This document shows, piece by piece, positions 23,520-36,274 of a stretch of DNA of 64,000 nt. The notes under the pieces are model-generated. The model was not told where the DNA came from. It saw only the letters and a program-made list of their open reading frames with translations, and ran no database searches. The DNA lies in assembly GCA_918026815.1 (NCBI GenBank), contig CAKJVC010000016.1, positions 110,141 through 174,140 of the forward strand, read 5' to 3'. This stretch comes from Chalara sp. BL73. Taxonomy: Eukaryota; Ascomycota; Leotiomycetes; Helotiales. Each line of letters begins with the position of its first letter. The stretch's first letter is position 1. The translations under genes were made by a program, and so were the position numbers.

Positions 23520-24950
23520 GGTGGCATAATAATCTTGTGAGGATGGATCCCGGGACGGGATGTAATATTCTGTCGAGATATGATGGTTGACAGTGTTGTG
23601 GCTCGAGGTATTGGAAGGCTTCATCTAGATATTGTTACTTCATATAATTACTAGCGACTTAATCTCAAATGAGATGTCAACTCGGAATTCTCGTCACATG
23701 TCTGACCCCGATAAACCTCCCCACATTGGAAAAATTGATAGCCAAAAAGAAAGCGATAATAAAGTGCAAAGAACTTAGAACGGTAGGTATTCGCTTGATG
23801 GTCGTCACCAATCTGCAGATCAATAGCGTCCACGGATTTCGAGATATCACAGCAATCCGGGCCAGGGCAATCCGGACTCTCACAGGGGTTGGAAAGCCAT
23901 CATCTCTCTAACCAATCAAGTCATGATGCCGCATCTATGCTGGGGGAGGCTGACAGTCAGTCAGGTGGGTTGGTTCGCGAGACGTTACACAATTCTTCCC
24001 TGTCTCAGGGGAGCGTGCGCGCCTTATGCTTCTCCCACATAGCCAAGAAAGCCCACAAAATATGTCACGTGTTATACGTAACATGTATGACATTAACTAA
24101 CACATTAACACTGTATCTAGTATTGCGAAGTGTATAGTGCAATATTAACAACACTACGTTTTTACAAGAATTTTATACCAATAATAGCGTAGTGTTAAAA
24201 TAAAATATCGATACTATACATACCGCGGTGCTATATGCCAAGACGCCACAATACTATCTGATCCTCTTCCTCTTCGTCGCAACTCGTTCTATCCCTAAAA
24301 CGCCCCCTCGCCGCCCGGCATAGAGTTGTCTACATCACACCACCTTCACAACGACAACAACAATAACAACACACCATCCCTTACCCTTCATATCCCACGC
24401 ATATCTCCTGCATTTGCATCTCACGGCCCTCTGGCTTCTAGAACTCTGCATTTGCTTATCTACCATCCCACATCCCACTCGCCACTCACGACCCACGTGG
24501 GCACTTCTACCATGCTTATAATCTATCCAGCGTTAGCATCTCTATCGACATCTGCAAACTTTTTGGGGACCTCGTTCTAGAACTCAATGCCACATTCAAG
24601 AAACTGGGAATTTGTAACCTTTTAACCATCTCTCTTGAATGTCCCGGATCGAGTCACAAGTGTCACATAGGCAACATAGGACGGATTCGGTTCAAGAAGC
24701 CATATCCATAATTAGCAACATAAAATAACCTCCCATTTTCATGAGATAGCAATATGGTAACAGCAACCTAATTAAATCCGTGGTCGTGGCAATAGTAATT
24801 CCGTCCAAGATCGCATCTTGATAATATAAGCCATAGCTATATCCCTTGATATCTCATAATCAACCAAGCGGCAATGCAGTCATACCATATTTCCATAGAG
24901 CACACACAAATCAAACCCCTCCGTCTCCGGTCAGGTGCACAGACTCAAGT
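23520..24950. other. Intergenic region with a small inverted repeat
   Basis: No credible gene. The frame at 24326-24580 is His/Thr/Ser-rich and low-complexity. A perfect 9 bp inverted repeat lies at 24150-24158 and 24188-24196, in AT-rich DNA. The region holds the 3' flanks of two converging genes. Confidence 0.45.
24150..24196. repeat. Inverted repeat, 9 bp arms
   Basis: Arms aacactacg (24150-24158) and cgtagtgtt (24188-24196) are perfectly complementary around a 29 bp AT-rich centre. It could form a hairpin, or mark a short relic of a miniature element. Confidence 0.45.
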
Positions 24951-27354
24951 TTATACCATAGCACCGATTCGAATCTCTCCAAATGGCTCATAACCATCAG
25001 CTTTACCACTAATATCCTGTTCAACCCAAATTTTTCTCTTGGTTGCCAAGCTCAAAACATGGTAAAATGCTTGACTCGCCACAATTCTCGAGTTGTTCGC
25101 TGGATTAAAAAGTTCTTCGAAAGTAACATAATTTGTTCGTTCATCAATACTCAATTCATCGGCTTCAGCTTCTACGCCAAACTTCTCTGTGATCGAGTTG
25201 CGTACGTAGTCAAGGAAGTTGCCTGACTCGCGATCCAATGCCTCTCGAACCCATTGCGAGCTAGCGGCAGTCTGAGTATCAACTTGTGCAGCAGGGCCGT
25301 AAATTTCGAACTCTGCGGTGGCAGCTTGGGAGGACGAAATATCATTGTGGTCTTCATCCTTCGCGCGGAGGATAGCGTCATCGTCGTTGTCAGAGCGTCC
25401 ATACATCACTGGTTCATCTTCCATGTGGGATTGTCCAAGATCGCTGAGAAGTGGTGCGCCGCGGCCCAGAAGTGGAGATGCAGATGTAGGACGGCGACTT
25501 GCCACAGAAGGGAGACGGCCTAGAACGCTTGACGACGCGCCTAGTTGGTGGGAGTGGACTGATTGAGAGACGTTCCAGGGCATCATGACCGATGATGGAT
25601 AGTCTTGAAGTCCTGGTGGGGCATCTCTTCCTACTTCTGTTCCTATGCTGTCTTCCATAATCATGACTCCTTCATCTTCATAGTTGCCACGGCCCATCTC
25701 ATCCTCAGCTTCTGGCTCTTGCTCTCCATCCTGGCGAGAGCGCTTAGGAGATGAACCTCGTTTCTCATCTTCACTCTCTCGAGCTCGCTTTGTTGCCTTC
25801 TTGCCCTTAGCTGGTAGAGGTCCACCAGTGATTTTAGCAAATAGTGATTCGCCTGCGAACATTTCTAGAGGAGAGGTTATATTCGAGGTTCCTATACCAC
25901 GTCCAACAGCACTAAGACCAGCGCCATACACAAATGAAAACGCCGTCTTCTTAGATTGAGAACTCGCTATCTTTTCCTCTTTTTCTCGCTTTGCCTTGTC
26001 CATATTTTCTAGGTATCCATGTTGCCAGCCAAGTAGATCACGGTTGAGTAGTTCGGTGGTACTATCTGCTGTCAAGATCTTTCGAGACTTTGGCTTGTGT
26101 CGCTTTTGTGGTGCTTCAGCAGACAAGGATGATGGTTCTTCGGAATAGACCTGATCTTCAGAATCGTTTTGTTGGCGTGGCTGATCATAACCACCAAGGC
26201 CACCGGCCATCATTGGAAAAGGCTCGCCATCGGGTAACAGTTGTCCATCATCATACAGCATGTCAAAATCTCCCTCAGCATCAAGAATAGGCAGAACATG
26301 ACCAATCACAGCATCCTCATGTTCTTTCCGAACTCGTGCCTTAGCTGCAGAATCACTTCCGATACGACCTGGGGGGGGAACAGTTCCTGGGGGAAAAACA
26401 TCCTGTTCATCAGCAACAACATCTTGCATGTTTCCGTCAGCGTCGAATCCGAATATATCATCTTTGAACAATTCGGCTTCATCATCAAACATATTAGGCC
26501 CGCCTGTGCTGAACCCCTTGTGCGCTGATGATCCTCCGAATATGTCATTGTCTGGCAATTGGTAGGGCCTGCCTTTGCCATCGGATGAAGGAAGCTCAAT
26601 GCCAATCACGGAATGTGCATGAGAGGAATCTACCGAACCACTGCGTCCACGGACTGATAGCATGGACTGAGAAGAATGCTGTGAGTCGCCAGCTTGTAGG
26701 CTTTCGAAGTCGAATTCAAGGGCTGGGAGCGCTACATTAGGGTCGAAGGCCGGATCATCCATGAGCATAAGGTGGCTAGGACTACGATGGTTAGTGTTCG
26801 AATGTTACACGGCCATAAAATATACCGAGATTTTCCAGCATTGATATCGAGGTCATCGCTCTTTGCAAGTTTCAGGAGGGCACGCATTGCATGCTGAGCA
26901 GCTTGTGCATCTGAAAGAACATAACCACATTGCTGATCGTAAACCCGAGACACGCCATACCTTGAAGTGCATCAGCTTTGTTCTTTGGATCTGAAAACGT
27001 ATAGGCTACTTACATGAGATTACTCTGAAGTCTCAATGCCATGGGAGCCTCTGGTTCAATGATCGTTTCGCATGCCCTCTGAACATCGACATCCAAGATA
27101 GCCTTTCGGGTTACCTTTCGTGTGGTTGACTTTTGCCCAAGGGTAGCCACGAGCCTGGAAGAACACATCAGTCAGTGTACCGAGCTATGCTGCATATTGC
27201 CGAACAAAGCATCTGTTTGCCACACTTAAGATGGTACAACTTACCATATTGTCGCAACACCATATTTTCGGCTCGTCAAGACTTGCCAGCATTAGTCATA
27301 ATGAATAGAAGCAGGATGTTTTATGAATACTAACTCTCATGACTGTAGAACATC
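24951..27354 (-). CDS. rec8: Meiotic cohesin subunit Rec8 (kleisin)
   Basis: Five exons are predicted: 27354-27336, 27281-27245, 27154-27014, 26960-26826 and 26781-24951, giving 720 residues. The introns are 54, 90, 53 and 44 bp, all GT-AG, and the phases join correctly. The N-terminus is a Rad21/Rec8 domain beginning MFYSHEILTSRKYGVATIW, with PMALRLQSNLMYGVSRVY further on; the form fits fungal Rec8 better than mitotic Rad21. The middle is long, acidic and disordered, with Ser-rich stretches suitable for kinase and separase control. The last 60 residues (TFEELFNPANNSRIVASQAF to the end) form the winged-helix domain that binds the SMC1 head. The kleisin closes the SMC ring in meiosis. The first exon is only 19 bp, so automated gene models may miss it. 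Confidence 0.88.
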
Positions 27355-28109
27355 TTGGAGGCAGCGCGTTTGCGCGACTATAGGTGATGGTTAGACGTTG
27401 AGGTTGGCTTCCGTGGTACCAGGTAACTGCCCTAGATCCAGAGGGGGACAACAGTAGAGGTCTAACCATAGACATCAACGAGTACGAGGTGTCAAGGCAT
27501 GTCAGTGGTAGATGATTGTAAAAAAAGAGTTTTGAGGTCGCGTGGAGAAGAGATTTGGCTGACCTAGTGTGAAAGCCAGAGAAGGAAAGAACGCACATTG
27601 CCTACCTCAACCTTCCGTTTCGCGTTTTGAGCAGGAGAAACTCGTGGTTGATCTACTTTTCAACCTCGAAAGTGAGGAGCATACGACTGAGAATGTCCTT
27701 TTTGATTAAATCTTGTATATCTTGTATTGCCTGAGCAGCCTGACATCTTGCGAATCTAACTGTGGCTACCTTAACTCTTTAAAAAAAATTGTGTGCGTGA
27801 GCCACTACCTGAACGCCGACCAGGACCCAATGCTATGAGCATTCATGATACCCTGCCCAATGAATGCAATTATACCGACACTCTAATGATCCATATCCCC
27901 AGACATGCGCCAGGATGGATATCCGTAAGACAAAAGAAAACGCCTATGCTGTGCAAGAATTGAAGAACTCCCTGTCTGTATGTGGTGAACTTTCCTTTCC
28001 CACCCTCAAGACCCCAGTCTATTCTTATTCCTACTACCCATCCATTTTATTTCTCATAAGTTCGTAGAATCATATAAAGTCTGGCATGCGGCTTTTATAA
28101 GCAGTTCAA
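27355..28109. other. Rec8 promoter and 3' flank of the TRP-like gene
   Basis: Both neighbours are read on the - strand, so this stretch holds the upstream region of rec8 on its left and the 3' flank of the TRP-like gene on its right. I see no further gene. Confidence 0.5.
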
Positions 28110-30977
28110 TTAGGAAGTGGGGTCTGGAAGAGTGTGCGGAGTGTTTTGTTGTCGAACTGGTGTTGAAAGGGCGATGCTAGTTTGAGATGCACTTGGCCGG
28201 ACCAGTGGCTTATGAGATGTGGAGCTCCATGTCGAGTTGTGACCCAGTGCGCTACCTGCTCGGGATGGACCGACCGGCGAATCAAATCGACCATTGTCTT
28301 CCGCAAAAGTCTGGAAGTCTCGAGAACTCCAACTGGCACGATGAAGCCGAGCACCATAAGGCACATTTGAATAGCGACTAGCCATGCTATTAGATCGGCT
28401 GGCTCGTCCAACTTGAGGAGGCGCTTCTATGTCATACATGTCTGGCACATTATCGACATCCTCATCTTCGATCTTGGGGGCCCTGTAGACACTATTGACG
28501 GTGAAGTAAGGCTCCTTGGGCTCCTCTGGCAAAGGTGGAGGTGTTGGAGGCAGGTCGGTTGCCTTCTTCTCGATGGTCTTGAAGTACTTCATCTTGATAT
28601 TCTCTAAGTGACGTGGCTTGAACTCTTCGCGATTTCGCATGAGTGACATGTAGCTGGATATAACGCTGAGCACAATGAGTATCAAGAGGCCAATTACTAG
28701 AAACCCCTGAATGACGATGATGACTACACCAACTACCGTAGCTGGAATTCTCGGCAGGTTGATCTGGGGAAGGAATGCTATAGAAAGACCTGCGGTTGCG
28801 ACCTTGCTAAATCCCAGTAAATATACAGCAAGCGAAGTGTTCCTAGCACTCTCAAAGGGATTGATGCAGATGATGGTGACGAAGGCGATTATCTCCCACA
28901 CGAACAGGCCGATGACTTGTGCAGTAGGGCTGGCACGTGCGCCACCAACAAAACATGCACGAACGAATTGGTAGACAATCCAGAAGGCGAAGAACCACCA
29001 ACGTGTGCGTCGATATCGGGCAGACAACCAACCAAATCGCTTGGTATAATCTGCATCTTCGTGAACACTCTGTCGTTCGGCATCTGCAGATACAAATTGT
29101 ATACGAGGAAACGGTATGGATCCTGAGGTTGCGGGCTTGTCGTCATTCTCTCCCAAAGAACTCTCACGAGTGGTTCCGACATAGGGAATGAACTTCCATA
29201 TTTTCTTGCGGTGGAAGTAGACCCGATCAGGTTGCGATTCGTACTTTCCGAATTTTGCTCTGTAGAAGCATGCATAGAATGCTATGCCAAGAGCTCCAGC
29301 GAAAAAGATGGCGAAAACAATGACCGCGATTGCAATCGGTCCGGCCTTTCCTCCATTCGAAAATTGGAATAGTGTTAGTGTCATCATCATGAAGAATGCG
29401 ATAAGCATTCCCCGGAGGACGATGGTCCCAAGGAAGCCTAGCCAATGACTTCTGAAAAACGTCAGCCGATCAGCTTTAATCCACTTGATCGAGCTAAGCA
29501 GCTCTAGAGTATATTTGAATGCAATGATAGCCCCGATAAGGATGGCAATCAAAATGAGGAACCAAAGGAAGCCAACCAAGAAAGCATCAGCAACAGGAAT
29601 TCCGAGGTCGACAAGTTCGCCAGCGAAGCCTGACCAATTGCCTGGCAAAGGCAACCCAGGCGATACAGGTACGCCAGCCCATTCGTAGAGCTTTGGGGTC
29701 GTCCCAATTTGATTCTCGGCTCGATTGTATATCCTACGCGCAAATTCTTCGCCCCGTCTAAGCATCTCTGGAGAGCTATATTCCCAAAGGTGCGGTAACG
29801 ATCTTCCGTAAATCTGCTGCTGCAGACCTCCATTGGTATTTAAGAAGGTAGACCCAGCACCGCCAACCTGACTTGAGTTCCCATTAACGCCTGTGAATTT
29901 ATTCACAGAGTTGATGATAGACGAGGTATAGATTTGCCCTGCAGACCAGCCGAAATTGCTCCAGAATGCTGCACAGACGCTGGGCCAGTTGATAGATAGA
30001 GCGCCAGAGAAGAATATAGACTGGAATACTTCAAATATAACCAGTATTGATAGGGAGTGGGCATAGTGTACCCGGATGTTTGGGACGCCAACTCCATAGA
30101 TGGCGGTGAAGAAGGACGATAGAAGAGCTACCACAGTAAAGACGGCCAGCGCGGAGCCGATAGCTTTCGGGTGAGAAAAAGTCGCCCCGTTTGTCATCAC
30201 GGCTTTGAAACAGCCAATTTGTGTTTGTGTAGCATTCGAGAAGATTCGCAAGGTTGTTGAGCCTTCGAAATCAGGAATAGATAATGCAATGTCAGTAATT
30301 GACGAGACATCGCTCTTAGAAACAGGAATGACTGCTCCACCAGAGATTGGAACATCCGCCATCATAGGACATAAGCTGCATCGGTTAGCAGGGAGCTTCA
30401 ATCGGCCTGTTGTTTTAAAGTCTGGCAATCGTAGAGACCCATGTAAAGTATGCCGTGGAAGATAAGACATTGAAAAACATACCTGTCAAAGTTGGCCTCA
30501 CAGGGATTAAAGGTATGGTCATATCGATCTTCTCCATCTAGGAACATCAGTAAACCTCTATCTACCACGTTATGCGTGACCTACAAGCTTCGACCGACAT
30601 GACAACTAGAAGGCACGGGTTAGCCACGTCCAAGTAAGGCCTGCAAAAGGTTTTATAAACATACCCATGAGGCTCTCGTTTCGTAAATTCGTCGTGCCAC
30701 GCATATGAAATAATATCGTAGAATTATCCTTGTAGTAAGCCGCATCAAATGCCGTCAAATTGACCAAGCTCTGCCCGCCCATGCAATCTCCAAAATCTCC
30801 CGTGTATAATGCTGGATATCGTGCCGCCAGCAGGGCAATCGCATTCCCATCCGAGTCATATCCTTTCACCGTCTCCGCCGTCGTCTCCGCCCGTGTAGCC
30901 TGCATCAAGGTCCCGAGCAGAGCCAGCGAGGAAAGCAGGGTGGTAGTCCACGAACCGGAAGACAAAGGAAAAGCCAT
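28110..30977 (-). CDS. TRP-like/Flc-family membrane protein (ML-like domain plus TRP channel region)
   Basis: Three exons are predicted: 30977-30665, 30561-30483 and 30375-28110, giving 885 residues. The second intron (30376-30482, phase 2) is clear. The first (30562-30664) has alternative acceptors within about 20 bp, so the short middle exon is uncertain by a few residues. A signal peptide (residues 1-28, MAFPLSSGSWTTTLLSSLAL and on) leads into a luminal ML-like domain with conserved Cys (CMGGQSLVNLTAFDAAYYKD; TFNPCEANF; SLCPMMADVPISGG). Then come about nine membrane segments, for example GSALAVFTVVALLSSFF, VGFLWFLILIAILIGAII and VVGVVIIVIQGFLVIGLLIL. A Pro/Ser-rich cytoplasmic tail follows. 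Related yeast Flc proteins act in FAD import to the ER, calcium balance and wall maintenance; fission yeast Pkd2 is a related channel. Which activity applies here cannot be told. Confidence 0.82.
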
Positions 30978-31751
30978 GATGGCAGGGGGAGGTGAGAGTT
31001 CTGGCAATGTGTCGAAACCGGGGATATCCAGATCCCAGATACACGGTGGTAGGTTGTGCTGTCCCCCAGGGAGGAGGTTGGAGGAGGGTTTTTGTCGTGA
31101 TGGAAGTGGTGACGTTGGTCAAGCGGTGCTACGACCAGTCCGGCACCCGCCCAGCCTCCGAAGCTTGAGCAAGCGTACTATTTGGATAGAGTTTTTTTTT
31201 GGTCAAAATGCGGCCAGGCGAATTGATTCCAGATTGTATCGGGGTACCAAGTATTGGAGGAGTAATTGGATTTTGCATCAACCAACAAAGATTGAATGTT
31301 GTTCGCGTCGGGGGATTTTCTGGGTGGGGGATATGAGGCGTGTTGGTGTGGTGGACGGATATGCCGGAGGTGAGTGAGTATAATAAAAACCGGTACTTTG
31401 AATCCCAGGTTCGATATCAATGACAACCTCCCTCCTCTGACTTCGATTGGGGTGTGAATGCTATGGAGAGCGAGGGGATACTGCTCAGCAGCAGGTCGAG
31501 GATAAATTGGTTGCGGGTTGGGAAGTGGGACGAAAAGAGGAAGGGAAAGGTGATTGTGGTGGGAGTGACTTTGGATAAGGTAAGTGAGTGGATCGCGGGT
31601 ACTCTGCTGTGTTTGGTGAGTTGTGTTAATGAGTGAGTGAGCGAGTGGGTAAGTGGACAGCGTTGGCTTGGGAGTTGGCAGTTGGCAGTTTTTGGCAGGT
31701 TTGGCTTCAGCAATTGGTCTTTTTGGCGTCTCTCGGTGTTCGGGTACTACT

Positions 31752-31765
31752 GGGGGGGGGGGGGG
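31752..31765. repeat. Poly-G tract (14 G)
   Basis: Fourteen consecutive G, followed by C and seven T. It lies in noncoding DNA upstream of the TRP-like gene. A run of this length is prone to slippage and to base-calling error. Confidence 0.85.
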
Positions 31766-33057
31766 CTTTTTTTAAACGCCCGCCCAACCTCCCCCCTGTC
31801 CGATCGTCACACATTGCCTGAGCTCTTTTGATCTCAGAAGCGACAGCAATCCCTAAAAGCCACTGACGATCAACAACAGCTTGTACTCTTGTCATTTCGC
31901 GATATTAGAATATACATTCTCATCTCGCTTTCGAAAGAACATGGCGCAAAAATGACACGATTCACCATGTTCCGACGTGCCATTCAATTTACACATGTTA
32001 CCACCACGGCAAAATCGCTCGTCAGCCAATATACCAAGCTCGCCCGGTGTTTACCACCAACCAGCCTTGGTACCACACACAATACGAGAAACAAATCTTG
32101 CCGTAAACCCCCCCAAATAGCTTCGAATAATGAGTCCAAACCCTTCAAAACATGTGTACGTGCTTCTCGTATTGTTCATCTCAAACTGCATGAAACCATC
32201 CCCCCCCAAAAAAAAATATTTTTCGAAACCGCGACAACATCATCAACCCCCAAAAAATCCATGAGCTGGCACGATTCCCACAATTTTTTTTTTCCCTCGT
32301 CCAGCCACGATGCGCAAACAAGCAGGTACCCTACCCATGCTTACCGGCACCGTACCGTTCAGATCGCGTACGGTGCCAGCCAGCCAGCCCAGCCAATGAA
32401 CGCCTCCGCTCCCGCTCCCCTCCCGTGCCCCAATCGATAATACCACCTTATCTCGACCGATCGAGCCCAGAACCGCTTTCTGTTTTCCAGTTTATCGCAC
32501 ACTCTCTCACCACCTACCCGAAAAGGGACCATACGCATGAACAATTCGAGGCTATCATCGCCAGCAAGAGAAATGGTGGAGGGGCGGGCGGGTTTCTTCT
32601 ATCCTTCCACGAGCAGGGATACATATAATGCAAACAAGAAAAACATGGAACGGGCCTGCCAAGACCTTCGAGATGCAGCCTCCAAGGCTTGATTCCACCC
32701 ACCGCTCCGGCGCATCCGCAGATGCACCGGTGTGGCGGCGGCAGGGGGGGAGGGGAAGAATCGTGAGCAGAGAGATCTCGAGGGATCACTAAGGTTCTGC
32801 GAGGTCCACGTGCTGCGGGTTCAGGATGGGACGGCGCTCACGTCGATAACCACCCTAATGCATGCGCGTGAATAATAATTACGCATCGTGTCCGGTCAGG
32901 GTTGGTCTCTTTCAAGTTTCTAAAATACTGATACCTGAGTCCTGATCCCGGACTCAACGCACGATATACCACCTAGTAACACCTTTGCGCGGTGTGATTT
33001 TTTAATTTATATATATATTGGTGCTGGATGCTAAGGTCAAGTCCTCAGCTACAGCAC

Positions 33058-33089
33058 TATAACGCTACATATATTATAACGCTACATAT
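33058..33089. repeat. 15 bp tandem direct repeat
   Basis: The unit tataacgctacatat occurs at 33058-33072 and again, identical, at 33075-33089, with two bases between. It may be a small duplication or a pair of binding sites. No motif is known to me. Confidence 0.75.
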
Positions 33090-33734
33090 CTCACCACGCA
33101 GACAAAACATCGCCAATTTCTCCCTCGAAGCCACGACCCATCCAAGAGCTCGCCCCTTTCAACCCACCGCTCCCCTGACGCGATCCCCAACCTCCCTCCA
33201 TACCTCAAGACTAAACCCGCTAGCCCCCCCCCGAACGATATCTTAGGATTCGAAACCGACGCGGTCACCTGACAAACCCCCCATATATATCACCCTTTCG
33301 CCCCGTCGACCCTCTCGGCGGGAATGCCCGGGAAGCACCTGCCCTTAAACCCAGATCTCCGTCCCCCCTACGGTACGCCGACGCCGGGCATACAAAACCC
33401 GCCGTGGGCCACGGGAAAGGGATATAGAGGTGCTCGACTTTCGTCGTGGTCGGGGGCTCTGATTGGTCGAGGCGCGCGATCGACCCAGGCAGAACACAGA
33501 CAGGTGCCTCGAGCCCCACGATATTGTCGTTTTTTCCGCACATGGAGAGAGAGCAGCAGCGAAGCGTGAAGAGGCACTTGGATCTCATTTCTTTATTTTT
33601 ATTTCCCCCGAATAAAAGGGTTGAATGTATCCAAGACACTTTTCAGCGTTCCCTTCCATGAACCCCTGTCCAAAAGCGCCCTGCATCCCAAACTCCAGAC
33701 ATGGCCCCCATTTATAAACCGTCTTCCCATATAA

Positions 33735-36274
33735 TCATTCCATATCTAAACGCCTTCTTTTCCACATCCTAGATTCTACTTGGTCGTCTTCCCAATACTC
33801 ATCGCCCACAAACCAACAGAACTTGCGCCGTCTTTCCAAATGCAAAGTCGTCTGTACCTCTCTGCCCAAAACCCGGTCTAGCCTGTCAGCAAACGCCTGT
33901 TCCTCAGGATAAAGACCCTGCGTGGTATAACACTTCCGCAGCGCCTGCTTCACAAAAGCCGCGCTCTCGGTTCCTGGACTATTTCCCTTCGTGTAAAACA
34001 CATACGCCTCCTCGTACCTGGCCGTGGCTTCCTCCCAGCATCCCAAGTGCTCTAGTGCTACCGCAAACTTCTCGATACCAAATGGCAGCTCGAAGTAACT
34101 CATGCCCATCACTTCAACCTGTACCGGCAAATAAAAATGTGAGAGCGAAACTGTTTGCTCGTACCGGCCCGCACTACATAGGCTTAAGGCGTAGTAGCTC
34201 AGATTGGCCAGCGTGTCCGCGTTCTCGTATCCCGCAGCGCTCCAGCTCCTCACCACAATCTCTCTTAGGATCCTTAGGCTCTCCTCGTGCTCTCCAAGGC
34301 CGCTAAGAAGTTCCGCATAACAGATAAACCGGCCGCTATAAATGGATTCCTTGGAAACCTTGGAAAGCTCGATCTGTAGCGCGGTACCTGAAAGCTCCTT
34401 GCCCGAGCGTAATAGGTCTTTCCCTACCGGTGATACCCTGCTCTTAGAAGAGAGTGTTGTGGCTAGGATATGCATATATTTAATGGTGAGAGGGTGTTTG
34501 AATCCATATTTGTTAAGCGTGATCTGGACTTTCTGCCGGTCATAAGTTTCAGCTTCGTCATATCTTTCAAGGCATCTGTTCAACATCCCCATCAAGGACA
34601 TGGAATTTAGAGCAATGTCACTCTCTGGTCCGAAGGCTCTCACGATTTGGGGGTGGATAACCGCATGTATATCGAGGGCCTCCAATATGCGGCTTTTTTG
34701 CACCTTGACATTCATGATGGCGAAATAGATGGTAGCTAAGTCCTGATAAGCAATCCCTCCCATCTTCTGCTTCGCAGTCAGAACGCGGGAATACAGATCC
34801 TCAGCCTCATCCGACCTCCCTTTCTCGTAGTACAGATCGGCGAGCTGTTGGACTTTGGATAGAACGCCAATATTATGTGAAGGTAGGGTTTTCTCTAATC
34901 TCTCTAGCTGTTTCTCGCACCATTTGATGCGCTGATTGAGCGGGGCTTTGGGGCGTTCAGCAGCAGTCACTGAGAATCATGAGTTAACAAGTGTATTAAT
35001 ACCTAGGCTCGAGAAGCTAGAAGCAAAAGGCAACAGAGAAAGAGAATTTCCTCTTCATCATCGAAGCTACTCACCAAAGCTCATTGTTTTGCCGCTAAAC
35101 TCGACTGGCCAAGGACTTAATAGCGGTGCTAACGGCCACATGTCGCTAACTACCTTGACCAATCCACCACGGCCAAATCTAGTCATCTCATTGTATGAGC
35201 TGTGAGCTCTGTGGGTTCGAGTAACACGAATCTCTTCCTCGGCCTTAGAGGTTTTGGAAGTTTTGTATTCTCTATTCTCTATAGGGCGTTTCGAGATTCC
35301 GGTTAGCTCCTCCATAGAGAGATATTTTCTGGGTGGCCCTGGATCTAAGGTCACCGTTTCGTCAAGCGATAAGAGAGGCATTTCATCATCTATCTTCAGT
35401 GCATTGATCAAAGTTGTGAGCTTTGGCGAATCCATAATTTTGGCCGAATCCCAGAGAGTCTTGGGCCGGAGATCCGATGTAGGCCTAGAGCCGGATGTGG
35501 TTGAGAAAGATGTGTTTCCATCTAGGCTCTGCTCATGTTCTAGGACAGGTATTTCCATTGTTACATCACCAGGAGGGGATATACTGCCCGAGGATGCTTC
35601 CGATAAAGGCGTATGTATGGCAGACGACGAAGCTTTTACATTCGGCATAATAGAAGGCATATTTCTTCCATGTTTTGGGATGTTAGGCGTAAGTGAGCTT
35701 GAGTTGCTTTCCCTTCCTTCTGGCGCAGTTGGGCTATCACCTCTTTCTGCAATGCTTAGAGGGGATATACCTGTAGGACCTGTATCTAGTTGGGTTGGGG
35801 GGCTCGCTTGTAGCTTTCGACTATAGTTCTTCCTAAAACCCCATTTCTCCACTCGTCGAGCAAACTGCTTCTTTCTAGGTTTTGATTAGCACCCGCCTCT
35901 TAAATTCGTGTTAGTTCAAGCATGATCACCTACGTGGGCTCGAAATTATGTTGCTGAAGAAGGATTCTGGCCACTTCCTTGAAGCTCATATCGTTCTCAT
36001 ACCATAGTGAACGTATCGTTGGCTTGAGTACCTCCCATTCCTCAGGGGTTAGTTGCCGTTTGGGATCTGATGAGGATGGCCACTGGGGCGCATTCGTGGG
36101 GAGATGCATCGTGAAAGCATGACCTGTATTGATATTCATCTGAGTTCCAAACGTGGTCTCGATCGTCTGGGGTAGAGTCGATGGCGGTTGGCTCCCCGGA
36201 AAAGGAAACTGGGGCTCGCGGTGTGGATGAGAATAGGGAACATCGGTGGAAGCGGAGGCAGCATTCATTACCAT
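33735..36274 (-). CDS. Clr5-domain protein with C-terminal TPR region
   Basis: Three exons are predicted: 36274-35934, 35874-35075 and 34969-33735, giving 791 residues. The introns are 59 and 105 bp, with GT-AG sites and phases that join. The first exon junction rebuilds a Clr5 domain of about 50 residues: LTPEEWEVLKPTIRSLWYEN, then SFKEVARILLQQHNFEPT joined to KKQFARRVEKWGFRKNYSRK. Fungal Clr5 domains are small helical, probably DNA- or chromatin-binding modules, named from a fission yeast silencing factor. Residues about 130-370 are disordered and Ser/Pro-rich. The last exon (about 380-791) is helical with tetratricopeptide-like repeats, for example VQQLADLYYEKGRSDEAEDL and SLMGMLNRCLERYDEAETYD. 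Many fungi have large families pairing Clr5 with helical repeats; their function is mostly unknown. A nuclear regulatory role is inferred. Confidence 0.8.

Larger units (their letters stand above)
30978..33734. other. Long upstream region of the TRP-like gene, with homopolymers and a short tandem repeat
   Basis: About 2.7 kb without a credible gene; frames here are low-complexity. It lies upstream of the TRP-like gene and downstream of the Clr5 gene, so a long promoter or leader for the first is likely. It contains a 14-G run at 31752-31765, a C8-A9 run near 32210-32226, and a 15 bp direct repeat at 33058-33089. Confidence 0.5.

Noticed and set aside
24326..24580. 84-codon His/Thr/Ser-rich frame
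   Set aside because: Composition reflects simple sequence (Asn run from a caa/aac repeat); no homologue known to me.
31889..32440. 183-codon frame on the + strand
   Set aside because: Low-complexity, rich in Pro, Thr and Lys from homopolymer-rich DNA; sits in the long upstream region of the TRP-like gene.
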